Origin: Chryseobacterium oranimense
GTDB lineage: Bacteria > Bacteroidota > Bacteroidia > Flavobacteriales > Weeksellaceae
DNA: 64,000 bases
Direction: 5' to 3'
Assembly: GCF_900129755.1 (NCBI RefSeq)
Contig: NZ_FQWT01000002.1
Location: 310,001 to 374,000, forward strand
This document shows, piece after piece, positions 8,117-15,619 of this stretch. The notes under the pieces were generated by a model that was not told the origin of the DNA, searched no databases, and worked only from the letters and a program-made list of their open reading frames with translations. The position numbers and the translations under genes were made by a program. Within the stretch, counting starts at the first letter, position 1. Each line of letters opens with the position of its first letter.

Positions 8117-8887
8117 CTATTTGACAAAAACGCCGATATATTTCCCTTCATATTCCACTACCATAGTTTCTATGCTGTTTTTTTCACAGAAATCCTGATA
8201 GGCAGAATTATCCCCGATATCATCACTGATAAACACTCCTCCTTTCTTCAGGTGTTTATACAGCTCATTATAAGCCCATATTCTTCCGTTATAGCTTTTA
8301 TCAGAGTCATAATGAAGAACATCAAAAACTGAATTTTCAGCAAAAATTTTCGGTAATGATTCTTTGTCTGCAAAACGGAATAATTTCCAGTTGCTTTTAA
8401 GATTCTGCGGTACTACGTAACCTACGTACTGGTCTCCGTCCTGTGCCAGATAAGGCATATCTGAACTGTACAGTGTTCCGTTCCTTTTAGCAAGGGAAAG
8501 AAGTGAAGCCAATGACGACCATCCATAGGCAACGCCTGTTTCAACTACATTCTTTGCATTTGTAAACTCACAGGCATAGTAGATCAGCTCCAGTGCTCCG
8601 GGGCCGCCCATTTTTACCGGACATGCTTTTTCCTTCTGCTCTGCTGTTCTTAAAACCTCTGCATAATCTTTACGGAATGCACCCGTTTCAAGGCCAAATA
8701 GTTTTAAAACAGCTTCTTCCTGGGAAATAGCTCTTTCTGCAGCCCAGGAATTTGTTTTTTCCTTACCTTTGAAAGCATTGCCTCTGTTCACTGTATTTTT
8801 AATGATTTTCCGGCCCAGTTCCGGGTAAAGATCAGGCCTTTTAAGATACCCGATAAATGTTTTGAGAACTCTTGTTATTTCACTCAC
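8117..8887 (-). CDS. Class I SAM-dependent methyltransferase
   Basis: This 256-residue protein has motif I as V-V-E-T-G-V-A-Y-G-W-S-S at about 113-124, then S-S-D at the end of strand 2 and V-L-H-Y-D-S-D-K-S-Y-N-G-R, as in O-methyltransferase/Methyltransf_24-type enzymes. It has no membrane segment. The start is GTG at 8887, supported by a perfect -7 box 19 bases upstream at 8907-8914. It is divergent from the LbH acyltransferase/GT operon, with about 100 bases between them. Sugar or glycan methylation is inferred from the locus. Confidence 0.82.
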   Translation of the reverse strand: MSEITRVLKTFIGYLKRPDLYPELGRKIIKNTVNRGNAFKGKEKTNSWAAERAISQEEAVLKLFGLETGAFRKDYAEVLRTAEQKEKACPVKMGGPGALELIYYACEFTNAKNVVETGVAYGWSSLASLLSLAKRNGTLYSSDMPYLAQDGDQYVGYVVPQNLKSNWKLFRFADKESLPKIFAENSVFDVLHYDSDKSYNGRIWAYNELYKHLKKGGVFISDDIGDNSAYQDFCEKNSIETMVVEYEGKYIGVFVK

Positions 8888-8906
8888 TGTGTTGTCTTTA
8901 ATTCCG

Positions 8907-8914
8907 CAAAAATA
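8907..8914 (-). promoter_or_regulatory. Promoter -7 box for the 8117-8887 methyltransferase
   Basis: The minus strand reads TATTTTTG (TAnnTTTG), 19 bases before the GTG start. It supports the GTG start and a short 5' leader of about 15 bases. Confidence 0.5.
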
Positions 8915-8945
8915 AATATTTTTTTTTCATTTATCTAAAAACAGA

Positions 8946-8953
8946 TATATTTG
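8946..8953 (+). promoter_or_regulatory. Promoter -7 box for the LbH/GT2/GT4 operon
   Basis: The sequence TATATTTG matches TAnnTTTG. It would place transcription start near 8958. That excludes the upstream TTG (8951) as a start codon and favours ATG 8993. Confidence 0.5.
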
Positions 8954-8992
8954 TGTTACTCAAATGATCATGAAAAAAATAAAAACACTACT

Positions 8993-9535
8993 ATGTTCTA
9001 CAGTTTTTTCGAAAAAATCTACAGAAAACAGCAGCTTTCCAGCCTGAAAAAAAATCCAAAAGTATTTTCTGAAAATATCCGGCTGGGTGTAGGCAACCGC
9101 TTTGTTCTTGACAAGGATTTGAAAAAAGTGAGCATAGGCAAATCCGCAGAATTTAGAAATTACACCTGCATTCTGGTAGCAAAAGATGCCAGCCTTGAAA
9201 TAGGAGACCGTTTTTTTATGAATAACTTCTGCTCGATCAACTGCCTGGAGCATATTTCAATTGGTGAAAATACTTTGTTCGGTGAAAACGTCAAATTGTA
9301 TGATCACAACCATGCTTATGAAACTTCTCCGGAATTCAGGCTTCACCCGTCAAAATTTACAAAGGCACCTATAAAAATAGGCAATAACTGCTGGCTGGGA
9401 AGCAACGTGACAGTACTGAAAGGCGTTACGATTGGCGACAACTGCATTATCGGGGCAGGATGTACCATATACAAAGACATTCCGGCTAATACACAGGTAG
9501 TTAATAAACAGGATTTAATATTCAATTCCCTTTAA
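8993..9535 (+). CDS. Left-handed beta-helix acyltransferase (hexapeptide repeat)
   Basis: This is a 180-residue protein from the ATG at 8993; a frame also opens at TTG 8951, but that codon overlaps the promoter box. Hexapeptide repeats of the form [LIV]-G-x-x-x-x run through the middle and C-terminal half (S-I-G-E-N-T, K-I-G-N-N-C, T-I-G-D-N-C-I-I-G-A-G). The sequence L-Y-D-H-N-H contains the likely catalytic histidine of maltose O-acetyltransferase/WbbJ-like enzymes. These trimeric enzymes acetylate sugars using acetyl-CoA. It heads an operon with GT2 and GT4 genes (6-base gap, then overlap), so it probably acts on the same glycan. Confidence 0.87.
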   Translation: MFYSFFEKIYRKQQLSSLKKNPKVFSENIRLGVGNRFVLDKDLKKVSIGKSAEFRNYTCILVAKDASLEIGDRFFMNNFCSINCLEHISIGENTLFGENVKLYDHNHAYETSPEFRLHPSKFTKAPIKIGNNCWLGSNVTVLKGVTIGDNCIIGAGCTIYKDIPANTQVVNKQDLIFNSL

Positions 9536-9541
9536 ATTCAG

Positions 9542-10381
9542 ATGAAATTTTCCATACTTATTGCTCATTATAACAATGCCTCGCTTTTTAAAGACTGCTA
9601 CAGTTCATTACTCGCCCAAACCTACAAAAACTGGGAGGCCGTGATTCTGGATGATGCTTCGTCTGAAGATGAGAAAGAGCAGATCAAAGCTATCATTGCA
9701 GGAGATGAACGGTTTAAATTTTTTGAAAATGAAAAAAACTCCGGTGTAGGCATTACCAAAAGTACACTTATTGAGCTTGCTTCAGGAGACATCTGTGGTT
9801 TTGTAGATCCTGACGATGCCATTCTCCCTGAAGCTGTTGAAAAAGCCGTAAAAGTATTTACACAGAAAAAGAATGTTGTGCTGGCCTATTCCAGATTTAT
9901 GAGCTGTGATAAGGATCTGAAACCTATTGCCCCTTTCAGATCTGCTATGCAGGTTCAGAACAGGGATCCGTATTTCTTTAACTATCCAATCCAGATCGCT
10001 CATTTTGTGACGTTCAGAAAAGATATTTATGAACAGACTGAAAAAATGAATCCTGAACTTAAAATTTCAGAAGATCAGGATCTTTATTTAAAACTATATG
10101 AAAAAGGTGACGTTTACTTCATCGACGACACCAATTATCTGTACAGAACACATCAGGGAGGCATATCCCAGAATAATAATAAATCTAAATCTTACGAATA
10201 TTTCTCGACGGTAGTTTTTAACGCTATGAAAAGGAGAAATATAAAAAGTATTAATGGAGTGAAGATTCCTGAAACTTATCCCGGACAAGAGCAAATTTTC
10301 AAGCTTCTTGAATATCAGAATTCGGTTCCGTATAGGATAAAAAGAAAAATCTCCATTACTTTACAAAAACTTTTCAGGTAA
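9542..10381 (+). CDS. Family 2 glycosyltransferase
   Basis: This 279-residue GT2 protein begins M-K-F-S-I-L-I-A-H-Y-N-N. It has the early motif A-V-I-L-D-D-A-S-S-E-D-E and the DxD equivalent F-V-D-P-D-D-A near residue 83. A conserved acceptor-side motif E-D-Q-D-L-Y-L-K (E-D-x-D-L) is at about 181-188. It has no membrane helix. Its stop overlaps the next gene's ATG by one base (TAATG), so translation is coupled to the GT4. The sugar donor and acceptor are unknown. Confidence 0.88.
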   Translation: MKFSILIAHYNNASLFKDCYSSLLAQTYKNWEAVILDDASSEDEKEQIKAIIAGDERFKFFENEKNSGVGITKSTLIELASGDICGFVDPDDAILPEAVEKAVKVFTQKKNVVLAYSRFMSCDKDLKPIAPFRSAMQVQNRDPYFFNYPIQIAHFVTFRKDIYEQTEKMNPELKISEDQDLYLKLYEKGDVYFIDDTNYLYRTHQGGISQNNNKSKSYEYFSTVVFNAMKRRNIKSINGVKIPETYPGQEQIFKLLEYQNSVPYRIKRKISITLQKLFR

Positions 10382-11550
10382 TGTCAGCAGAAAATCAGAA
10401 AATAAAAGTTCTTTTCAGACACCGTTCCATGGAAATGGGTGGTGTGGAAAAAGTAATCCTCAGCATCCTCAATAATCTTGATCCTGAAAGATTTGACATC
10501 ACCGTTTGCCTGAATATGAATCAGGGTGAACTGAGAAATGAATTTCCGAAACATATTAAAAAGATCTATTTTACGGACGGAAGGGAAGATTTTTCCAAGA
10601 ATCCGCTGATCCATAAGCTACAACTTGTCCGAAGAAGTCTGAAACTTTCCCGGGTGCTGAAAAATCATAAAATATCTGACCGTCTTTTAGGAAATAAAAA
10701 ATTTGATATCGAAATTGCCCCTTCCTATTCCACATTTTCATCCGTCACTGGATCCAGCAACAAAGCCTCCAGGAAAATCGGATGGTTTCATTCGGAAATT
10801 AATCTGCCTGCTATGCAGCCGCTGGTGCCTGGTATTCTTGAAAATTTCCCACAGTTTGATCATATGATTTACTGTTCACAGAAAATCAAAGATCTGATGC
10901 ATATCTATTATCCGGACCTTAAATATCCTGAAGAAAGTGTGGTGATTAATGCTATTCCTATTGAGGAAATCAAGAGAAAAGCACAGGAAAAGATAGAAGA
11001 CCTGCCTGAAGGACCTGTTTTTGTTTCAGTAGGACGCCTGCACAGCAGAAAAGGTTACCATAAGCTGATTGATGCCCATAAAAAATTAATTGATGAAGGA
11101 TTTCACCACAATGTTATCGTTGTGGGAAGCGGTGAGGAAATGAAAAACCTTACGGAACAGATCCGCATCAATAATGTTCAGGATACATTTATTTTAAGCG
11201 GCAACAGGATGAATCCATATCCTTATGTAAAAAATGCAGATTACTTCATCCTTCCGTCCGAATCCGAAGCATGGCCGTTGGTAATTGCTGAAGCCTTAAT
11301 TCTTCAGAAGCCTATCATTGCTACCGATACAGGAGATGTAGGACAGATGATTAAAGACCGTGAAACCGGTTACCTCATCAATTATGAAACAGATGAAATG
11401 TATGCCGCCATGAAAGCATTTCTGACTGACCCTGAGCTCATTACCAGAATCAGAAAGAATCTGGAAAATATCGAAGACCAGTTTGACAACCAGAAAATTT
11501 TTGATGCGGTGGAAGGAATTCTTGAAAATCTTTACCAAAAAAATCAGTAA
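10381..11550 (+). CDS. Family 4 glycosyltransferase (GT-B fold)
   Basis: This 389-residue protein has the GT4 two-domain layout. The N-terminus has H-R-S-M-E-M-G-G-V-E-K, the glycine-rich acceptor-domain loop. The C-terminal donor domain has F-V-S-V-G-R-L-H-S-R-K-G-Y and the E-x7-E signature in S-E-S-E-A-W-P-L-V-I-A-E-A. It is the last gene of the LbH-GT2-GT4 operon. It resembles the GT4 at 13524-14675 (both have H-K-K-L-I-D-E-G and Y-P-Y in matching places), suggesting an ancient duplication within the locus. Confidence 0.9.
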   Translation: MSAENQKIKVLFRHRSMEMGGVEKVILSILNNLDPERFDITVCLNMNQGELRNEFPKHIKKIYFTDGREDFSKNPLIHKLQLVRRSLKLSRVLKNHKISDRLLGNKKFDIEIAPSYSTFSSVTGSSNKASRKIGWFHSEINLPAMQPLVPGILENFPQFDHMIYCSQKIKDLMHIYYPDLKYPEESVVINAIPIEEIKRKAQEKIEDLPEGPVFVSVGRLHSRKGYHKLIDAHKKLIDEGFHHNVIVVGSGEEMKNLTEQIRINNVQDTFILSGNRMNPYPYVKNADYFILPSESEAWPLVIAEALILQKPIIATDTGDVGQMIKDRETGYLINYETDEMYAAMKAFLTDPELITRIRKNLENIEDQFDNQKIFDAVEGILENLYQKNQ

Positions 11551-11610
11551 TTGAATTAAGATTTTAGCAAGCAATACATTTAGCGATCATTTAAAGCATT
11601 CTACAGAACA

Positions 11611-11634
11611 GCTTCTCCCGGTACCGGAAGAAGC
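11611..11634. terminator. Palindrome between convergent genes, possible bidirectional terminator
   Basis: A 24-base near-perfect palindrome (arms GCTTCTcCCGG / CCGGaAGAAGC, one mismatched pair) lies between the convergent GT4 and ACP genes, with T-rich DNA (GTTTTTATCTTTT) about 16 bases downstream on the plus strand. It has almost no loop, and the T-run is not immediately adjacent, so it is either a weak terminator or a protein-binding site. Confidence 0.4.
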
Positions 11635-11675
11635 ATCTGTATAGGATCGTTTTTATCTTTTAAGAAATGGATTCA

Positions 11676-11909
11676 TTAATCTTCAAAATTTTCTCTGCCA
11701 ATAACATCCATCAGATCTGAAACTGTTTTCACATCCTTGAAATCCTTCGTGTCAATTTTTTTATCGAAATTTTCATCAGCAAACGCAATCACGGAAAGCA
11801 GACTGATAGAATCATAGCTTTCGAGCTGTTCCAGGTTCGTTTCAATGGTTAATGTTTCATCTTCTCCTAATTCTTCTTGTAATTTCTCTAAAAAAACGGA
11901 TATTTTCAT
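11676..11909 (-). CDS. Acyl carrier protein (second, paired with KAS III)
   Basis: This 77-residue acidic protein has the carrier motif E-S-Y-D-S-I-S-L-L-S, with the phosphopantetheine serine at residue 34. It follows the ketoacyl synthase gene by 31 bases on the same strand. It differs from the ACP at 3904-4143 both in the motif and in the flanking helices. I infer that it holds the short acyl chain made by the neighbouring KAS III for transfer to a sugar or lipid of the polysaccharide. A housekeeping ACP would normally sit in a fab cluster, which is absent here. Confidence 0.86.
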   Translation of the reverse strand: MKISVFLEKLQEELGEDETLTIETNLEQLESYDSISLLSVIAFADENFDKKIDTKDFKDVKTVSDLMDVIGRENFED

Positions 11910-11940
11910 ATTTTAAAATTTTACGACTTCTACTTATATT

Positions 11941-12915
11941 TTAAATTTCCAGCACGGTTGCTCCCCAGGAATATCCTACTCCGAAACCGGCCATTAATAC
12001 TCTTTCACCTTCTTTCAGTATCCCTTTATCCATCATATTTTTCAAAGCGATGGGAATGGTGGCTGATACTGTATTCCCTGTGTTTTCCATGTCAACATAA
12101 AACTTTTCTGCCGGTATTTTGATCTTTTTCCTTAAATAATTCAGCATAAAAGAATTGGCCTGATGAAAAACAAAATGATCCACATCTTCCATCGTCAGCC
12201 CGTTGGTTTCCAAAGTTTCTTTTACCAATCCCGGAATATTTTCAATGGTGAAATTAAAAATCTCCGGACCGTTCATATAAAGATTTTCCGGGTAAAATTC
12301 ATTTTCCGGATTGAGTTCAAAATCTGTTTTGAAAGCTCCTTTCTTTACAATAAGGTTTTCGGCACCGCTTCCGTCTGTTCCCAGGCAGAATTGGTAATCC
12401 CCTGCATTTTCATCTTTTTCTACAATCACCGATGCAGATGCATCCCCGAATATGCTTCGGTTAGCCTTGTCTTTCGGATTGATATGCTTTGTATAGGTTT
12501 CTGATGTGATCAGTAAAATACTTCTTGCAATACCTGCTGCTACTAATCCTTTAGCAAAAGCCAGTCCATAAATGAATCCGGAACAGCCAAGATTAAAATC
12601 CATGGCTCCTATATTTCTTCTGAGACCAAGCCTGTCCTGAAGAATACAGGCAGTTGTGGGAAGAAAATAATCCGGGCTTTGGGTACAGAAAAGAATAAAA
12701 TCTACTTTATTCCTGTCATAATTTTCAAAGATTTTCTCGGAAGATTTTACGGCAAGCTCCAGTACGGTCTCGCTGTCTGAAGAAATATGTCGCTGCCTGA
12801 TCCCTATTTTTTCCTGAATCCTCTCTGAGCTCCATTCTGGAAATTCCTTTTCAAGGTCCTCATTTGTAAGAACCTGCTCAGGTAAATAATATTCTATTTT
12901 GGAAACTTTTATCAT
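11941..12915 (-). CDS. 3-oxoacyl-ACP synthase III family protein (FabH-like)
   Basis: This 324-residue protein has the thiolase fold and the full KAS III catalytic triad: Cys111 in F-N-L-G-C-S-G-F, His251 in F-H-Q-A-N-S, and Asn281 in E-N-T-G-N-T. The length matches FabH. KAS III condenses an acyl-CoA with malonyl-ACP. Its pairing with a dedicated ACP inside a glycan locus, away from other fab genes, suggests that it makes a short acyl group for glycan modification rather than priming general fatty-acid synthesis; that part is inference. It is divergent from the LbH gene at 12960, with only 44 bases between. Confidence 0.9.
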   Translation of the reverse strand: MIKVSKIEYYLPEQVLTNEDLEKEFPEWSSERIQEKIGIRQRHISSDSETVLELAVKSSEKIFENYDRNKVDFILFCTQSPDYFLPTTACILQDRLGLRRNIGAMDFNLGCSGFIYGLAFAKGLVAAGIARSILLITSETYTKHINPKDKANRSIFGDASASVIVEKDENAGDYQFCLGTDGSGAENLIVKKGAFKTDFELNPENEFYPENLYMNGPEIFNFTIENIPGLVKETLETNGLTMEDVDHFVFHQANSFMLNYLRKKIKIPAEKFYVDMENTGNTVSATIPIALKNMMDKGILKEGERVLMAGFGVGYSWGATVLEI

Positions 12916-12959
12916 AGAAATTCTTTTTCTTTGTAAAAATAAAAAACAAATTCACAATA

Positions 12960-13523
12960 ATGATGCTCCTATTCAGAATCATCTTGAAAGTCCGTTCCCT
13001 ATATGAGGACATGGTGAAAAATGCCGCTATAAAGGTAGCGATACATAAGGGTATGAAAGTTGGTGACAATCTGTATGTTCAAGGTATTCCAAACTTCGGC
13101 TCGGAATGTTTTCTTATAGAGATGGGTGATAATGTAACTATTGCGGAAGGGGTCTCTTTCATTAATCATGGCGGAGATGGCCGGGTCACCAAAAGAATTG
13201 AAAAATATAAAAACGGAAGGACTTTCGGAAGAATAAAAATCGGGAATAATACCTTTATTGGAAAAGGTGCTATTCTTTTACCCGGGGTTTCTATCGGAAA
13301 CAATTGTATTGTAGGATCATTAAGTGTTGTCAGCAGTTCAATTCCTGATAATTCGGTTTATGCAGGGGCACCAGCAAAATTTATCTGCACCATTGAACAG
13401 TATGGCGAAAAATTACTGACCAACAACACCGTTTATCCTTTGGAACTAGAGGCTGACCGATCTGCCTTAGAAAAATACCTCATCAACCATCTCCCTCACC
13501 ATTATAAACCTGTAAAAAAATAA
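12960..13523 (+). CDS. Left-handed beta-helix acyltransferase
   Basis: This 187-residue protein has hexapeptide repeats (V-G-D-N-L-Y, I-G-N-N-T-F-I-G-K-G, I-G-N-N-C-I-V-G) and the motif F-I-N-H-G-G-D-G, which holds the probable catalytic histidine. It ends its helix with the typical loop Y-A-G-A-P-A-K. Two adjacent ATG codons (12960 and 12963) could start it. It is the first gene of a run of three plus-strand genes; the GT4 start immediately follows its stop codon. Sugar O- or N-acetylation is inferred. The N-terminus has no signal peptide. Confidence 0.86.
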   Translation: MMLLFRIILKVRSLYEDMVKNAAIKVAIHKGMKVGDNLYVQGIPNFGSECFLIEMGDNVTIAEGVSFINHGGDGRVTKRIEKYKNGRTFGRIKIGNNTFIGKGAILLPGVSIGNNCIVGSLSVVSSSIPDNSVYAGAPAKFICTIEQYGEKLLTNNTVYPLELEADRSALEKYLINHLPHHYKPVKK

Positions 13524-14675
13524 ATGCCACAAAAAAAGAAAGTCCTTATTCGTATAGGCTCTCTCCGACATGGCGGTGCAGAAAAAGTTCTTGTTAACTT
13601 TCTCAAAAACCTGCCTGAGGACAAATATGAAATTGATCTGCTGATTAACCTGTATACCGGAATGTATATTAAAGAAGTTCCGTCATGGGTTAATCTCCAT
13701 TATCTGCTTAAAGGAGAAATGATTACCACCAACAAGCCTCATGAAATTCCGGTAAAGGCATTCAGAGTGCTGTACCAGAAAATGTTCCTATGGTTTCCGG
13801 ATCTGCTTTACCGGTTTGTTCTGAAGAATAAAAAATATGATGTGGAAATAGCAGCTATTCATGGCATGTACAGAGAGCTTCTTTCCAGCCCGCAGAAAGA
13901 TTCAAAAAAAATCATCTGGATCCAGAATGATATTTTTAATCTGAAGGAATATACACCGGATGTGATCAGACAGCTTTTTAAATTCGATAGAATTTTAGTT
14001 ATTTCCAACAAACTGAAAGAGGAAATGCAAAAGTCGGCGAAAAACGACGAAGAAAAACGGGCTGTTATTAAAATATTTAACCCGATAGATAAGGACGATA
14101 CTATAAAAAAGGCAAATACGGTAATTGATGATTATCCTTTTTCCGGTAATCTTCCTACTTTTATCACCATTGGAACTGTTTATCCGCAAAAAGGTTACGA
14201 CAGGCTTCTGGATGTACATAAAAAACTGATCGATGAAGGGCTGAAGCACCAGATTATCATTATTGGCGACGGCTTCGATTTTGAGAATATCCAGGCAAAG
14301 CTTAATCAGCTTGGTCTCCAGGACACGGTGAAAATGCTTGGTTTCAGAAGCAATCCTTATCCATATCTTAAAAAAGCCGATTTTTATATTATGTCTTCAA
14401 GACATGAAGGTTTCCCTACCATTATCGCAGAAGCTTTGATCCTGAATAAACCTATTGTTTCCACAGATGTTTCCGGAATTAAAGATCTTCTTCAGGATGG
14501 AAAATTAGGCATTATTACCCCAAATTCAGAAGACGGAATCTATGAAGGAATGAAGAAGATCCTTACTCATCCTGAACTTGCAGATCATTACCAAAAAGAA
14601 ATTGCGATGACTGACCTGCCTTTTGTTCTTCAGAAGTCCGTAGCACAGCTTCAGGAAATCATTGATGAATTATAA
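13524..14675 (+). CDS. Family 4 glycosyltransferase
   Basis: This 383-residue GT-B protein has R-H-G-G-A-E-K-V-L at the N-terminal acceptor loop, F-I-T-I-G-T-V-Y-P-Q-K-G-Y at the start of the donor domain, and the E-x7-E signature in S-S-R-H-E-G-F-P-T-I-I-A-E-A, followed by L-N-K-P-I-V-S-T-D-V-S-G. It begins directly after the stop of the LbH gene and is followed by a serine-acetyltransferase-like gene 10 bases downstream. The G-F-P-T-I form of the motif is typical of GT4 enzymes acting on polyprenyl-linked glycans. Specificity is unknown. Confidence 0.9.
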   Translation: MPQKKKVLIRIGSLRHGGAEKVLVNFLKNLPEDKYEIDLLINLYTGMYIKEVPSWVNLHYLLKGEMITTNKPHEIPVKAFRVLYQKMFLWFPDLLYRFVLKNKKYDVEIAAIHGMYRELLSSPQKDSKKIIWIQNDIFNLKEYTPDVIRQLFKFDRILVISNKLKEEMQKSAKNDEEKRAVIKIFNPIDKDDTIKKANTVIDDYPFSGNLPTFITIGTVYPQKGYDRLLDVHKKLIDEGLKHQIIIIGDGFDFENIQAKLNQLGLQDTVKMLGFRSNPYPYLKKADFYIMSSRHEGFPTIIAEALILNKPIVSTDVSGIKDLLQDGKLGIITPNSEDGIYEGMKKILTHPELADHYQKEIAMTDLPFVLQKSVAQLQEIIDEL

Positions 14676-14685
14676 AAAGACTAAC

Positions 14686-15237
14686 ATGAGCTATACAACT
14701 ATACAGAAAGATTTTTACAGGGAAAGCGGAAAATGGCTCTCTTCATGGGAGATCCTGAAGAAGTGCATCAATCCTAATCTGCATTTTATTTATGTTTTAA
14801 GAAAAGCTCAGAAGTATAACAACAAACCTGTTTCAGGGATATTCTGGAAGTTCGTCCTGAGACATTACCAGATAAAATACGGTTACCAGATTTATCCTGA
14901 AACCGAAATCGGGGAAGGTTTCTATTTGGGGCATTGGGGAAGTTTAGTGATCAATCCTAAAGCTAAAATCGGCAAAAACTGCAATATCGCACAAGGAGTA
15001 ACTATCGGTCAGCAAAACCGCGGTAAGCTTCAGGGCTTCCCTACCATTTCTGACGAAGTCTGGATAGGAGCCAATGCTGTTATTGTGGGTGGGATTACCA
15101 TTGGAAGCAATGTCCTGATTGCTCCCAATTCATATGTTAATTTTGATGTTCCTGCCAATTCTGTAGTGGTTGGAAATCCTGGAGTAATTTATCCAGCAGA
15201 AAGCGCTACAGAGTCTTATATCAATAATAAAATATAA
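14686..15237 (+). CDS. Serine acetyltransferase-like LbH acyltransferase
   Basis: This protein of about 183 residues has hexapeptide repeats: G-E-G-F-Y-L-G-H-W-G, I-G-K-N-C-N-I-A-Q-G-V-T-I-G, and W-I-G-A-N-A-V-I-V-G-G-I-T-I-G. The pattern is that of CysE-type enzymes, with histidine in the G-H-W-G element. It lacks the N-terminal helical domain of true CysE, so it more likely acetylates a sugar, as in colanic acid-type loci. Starts at TTG 14662 and ATG 14665 would overlap the GT4 gene; I prefer ATG 14686, 10 bases after the GT4 stop. It ends the polysaccharide locus. Confidence 0.84.
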   Translation: MSYTTIQKDFYRESGKWLSSWEILKKCINPNLHFIYVLRKAQKYNNKPVSGIFWKFVLRHYQIKYGYQIYPETEIGEGFYLGHWGSLVINPKAKIGKNCNIAQGVTIGQQNRGKLQGFPTISDEVWIGANAVIVGGITIGSNVLIAPNSYVNFDVPANSVVVGNPGVIYPAESATESYINNKI

Positions 15238-15619
15238 AAAAATCATCCATATATATTTATAAATTCATACAGCATTTTTTCTCAAAATTAAATTTTCTGT
15301 TGCAGGAAAATATTTTTTTATCGACTTTTGCTTTAAGATAATTAGAATTAAGTTTTGATCTGGATTTTAATTATCATTACAAAAACACAACAAATTAAAA
15401 CACAATAACATGGAAAAAAATTATGCTCTTAATACAGGCAGTCTTCTGTATTGCCTCATCTTCATTTTATAGCTTAATATACGATACCTGAATACTTTAA
15501 GATTCATATAATTCAACCCCGTTAGTCAACTTGGGATTGGCATCAGTTGTATAAATCTTAAGCATTCAAATATCCTTTATAATACTATTCATTCATAAAA
15601 ACACTTTAATTCTAAACGT
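15238..15619. other. Long AT-rich intergenic region before the T9SS type A gene
   Basis: This 382-base gap holds no intact gene. It contains a degenerate copy of the start of the downstream gene (listed separately at 15410-15491). No perfect TAnnTTTG box was found at a convincing distance from the 15620 start. No terminator hairpin is obvious after the acetyltransferase gene. Confidence 0.6.
15410..15491 (+). pseudogene. Remnant of a duplicated signal-peptide start (broken paralogue)
   Basis: An ATG at 15410 followed by an A-run gives only 20 codons in its own frame. The frame from ATG 15423 reads M-L-L-I-Q-A-V-F-C-I-A-S-S-S and stops at 15489-15491. The downstream gene starts with a signal peptide containing A-A-V-F-C-I-A-S-S-H. 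The shared A-V-F-C-I-A-S-S and matching nucleotides suggest a frameshifted, truncated copy of a paralogue's 5' end. Confidence 0.5.

Noticed and set aside
8951..8992. TTG-initiated extension of the LbH acyltransferase.
   Set aside because: The TTG lies within the TATATTTG promoter box, so it would not be transcribed as a codon. ATG 8993 fits the family.
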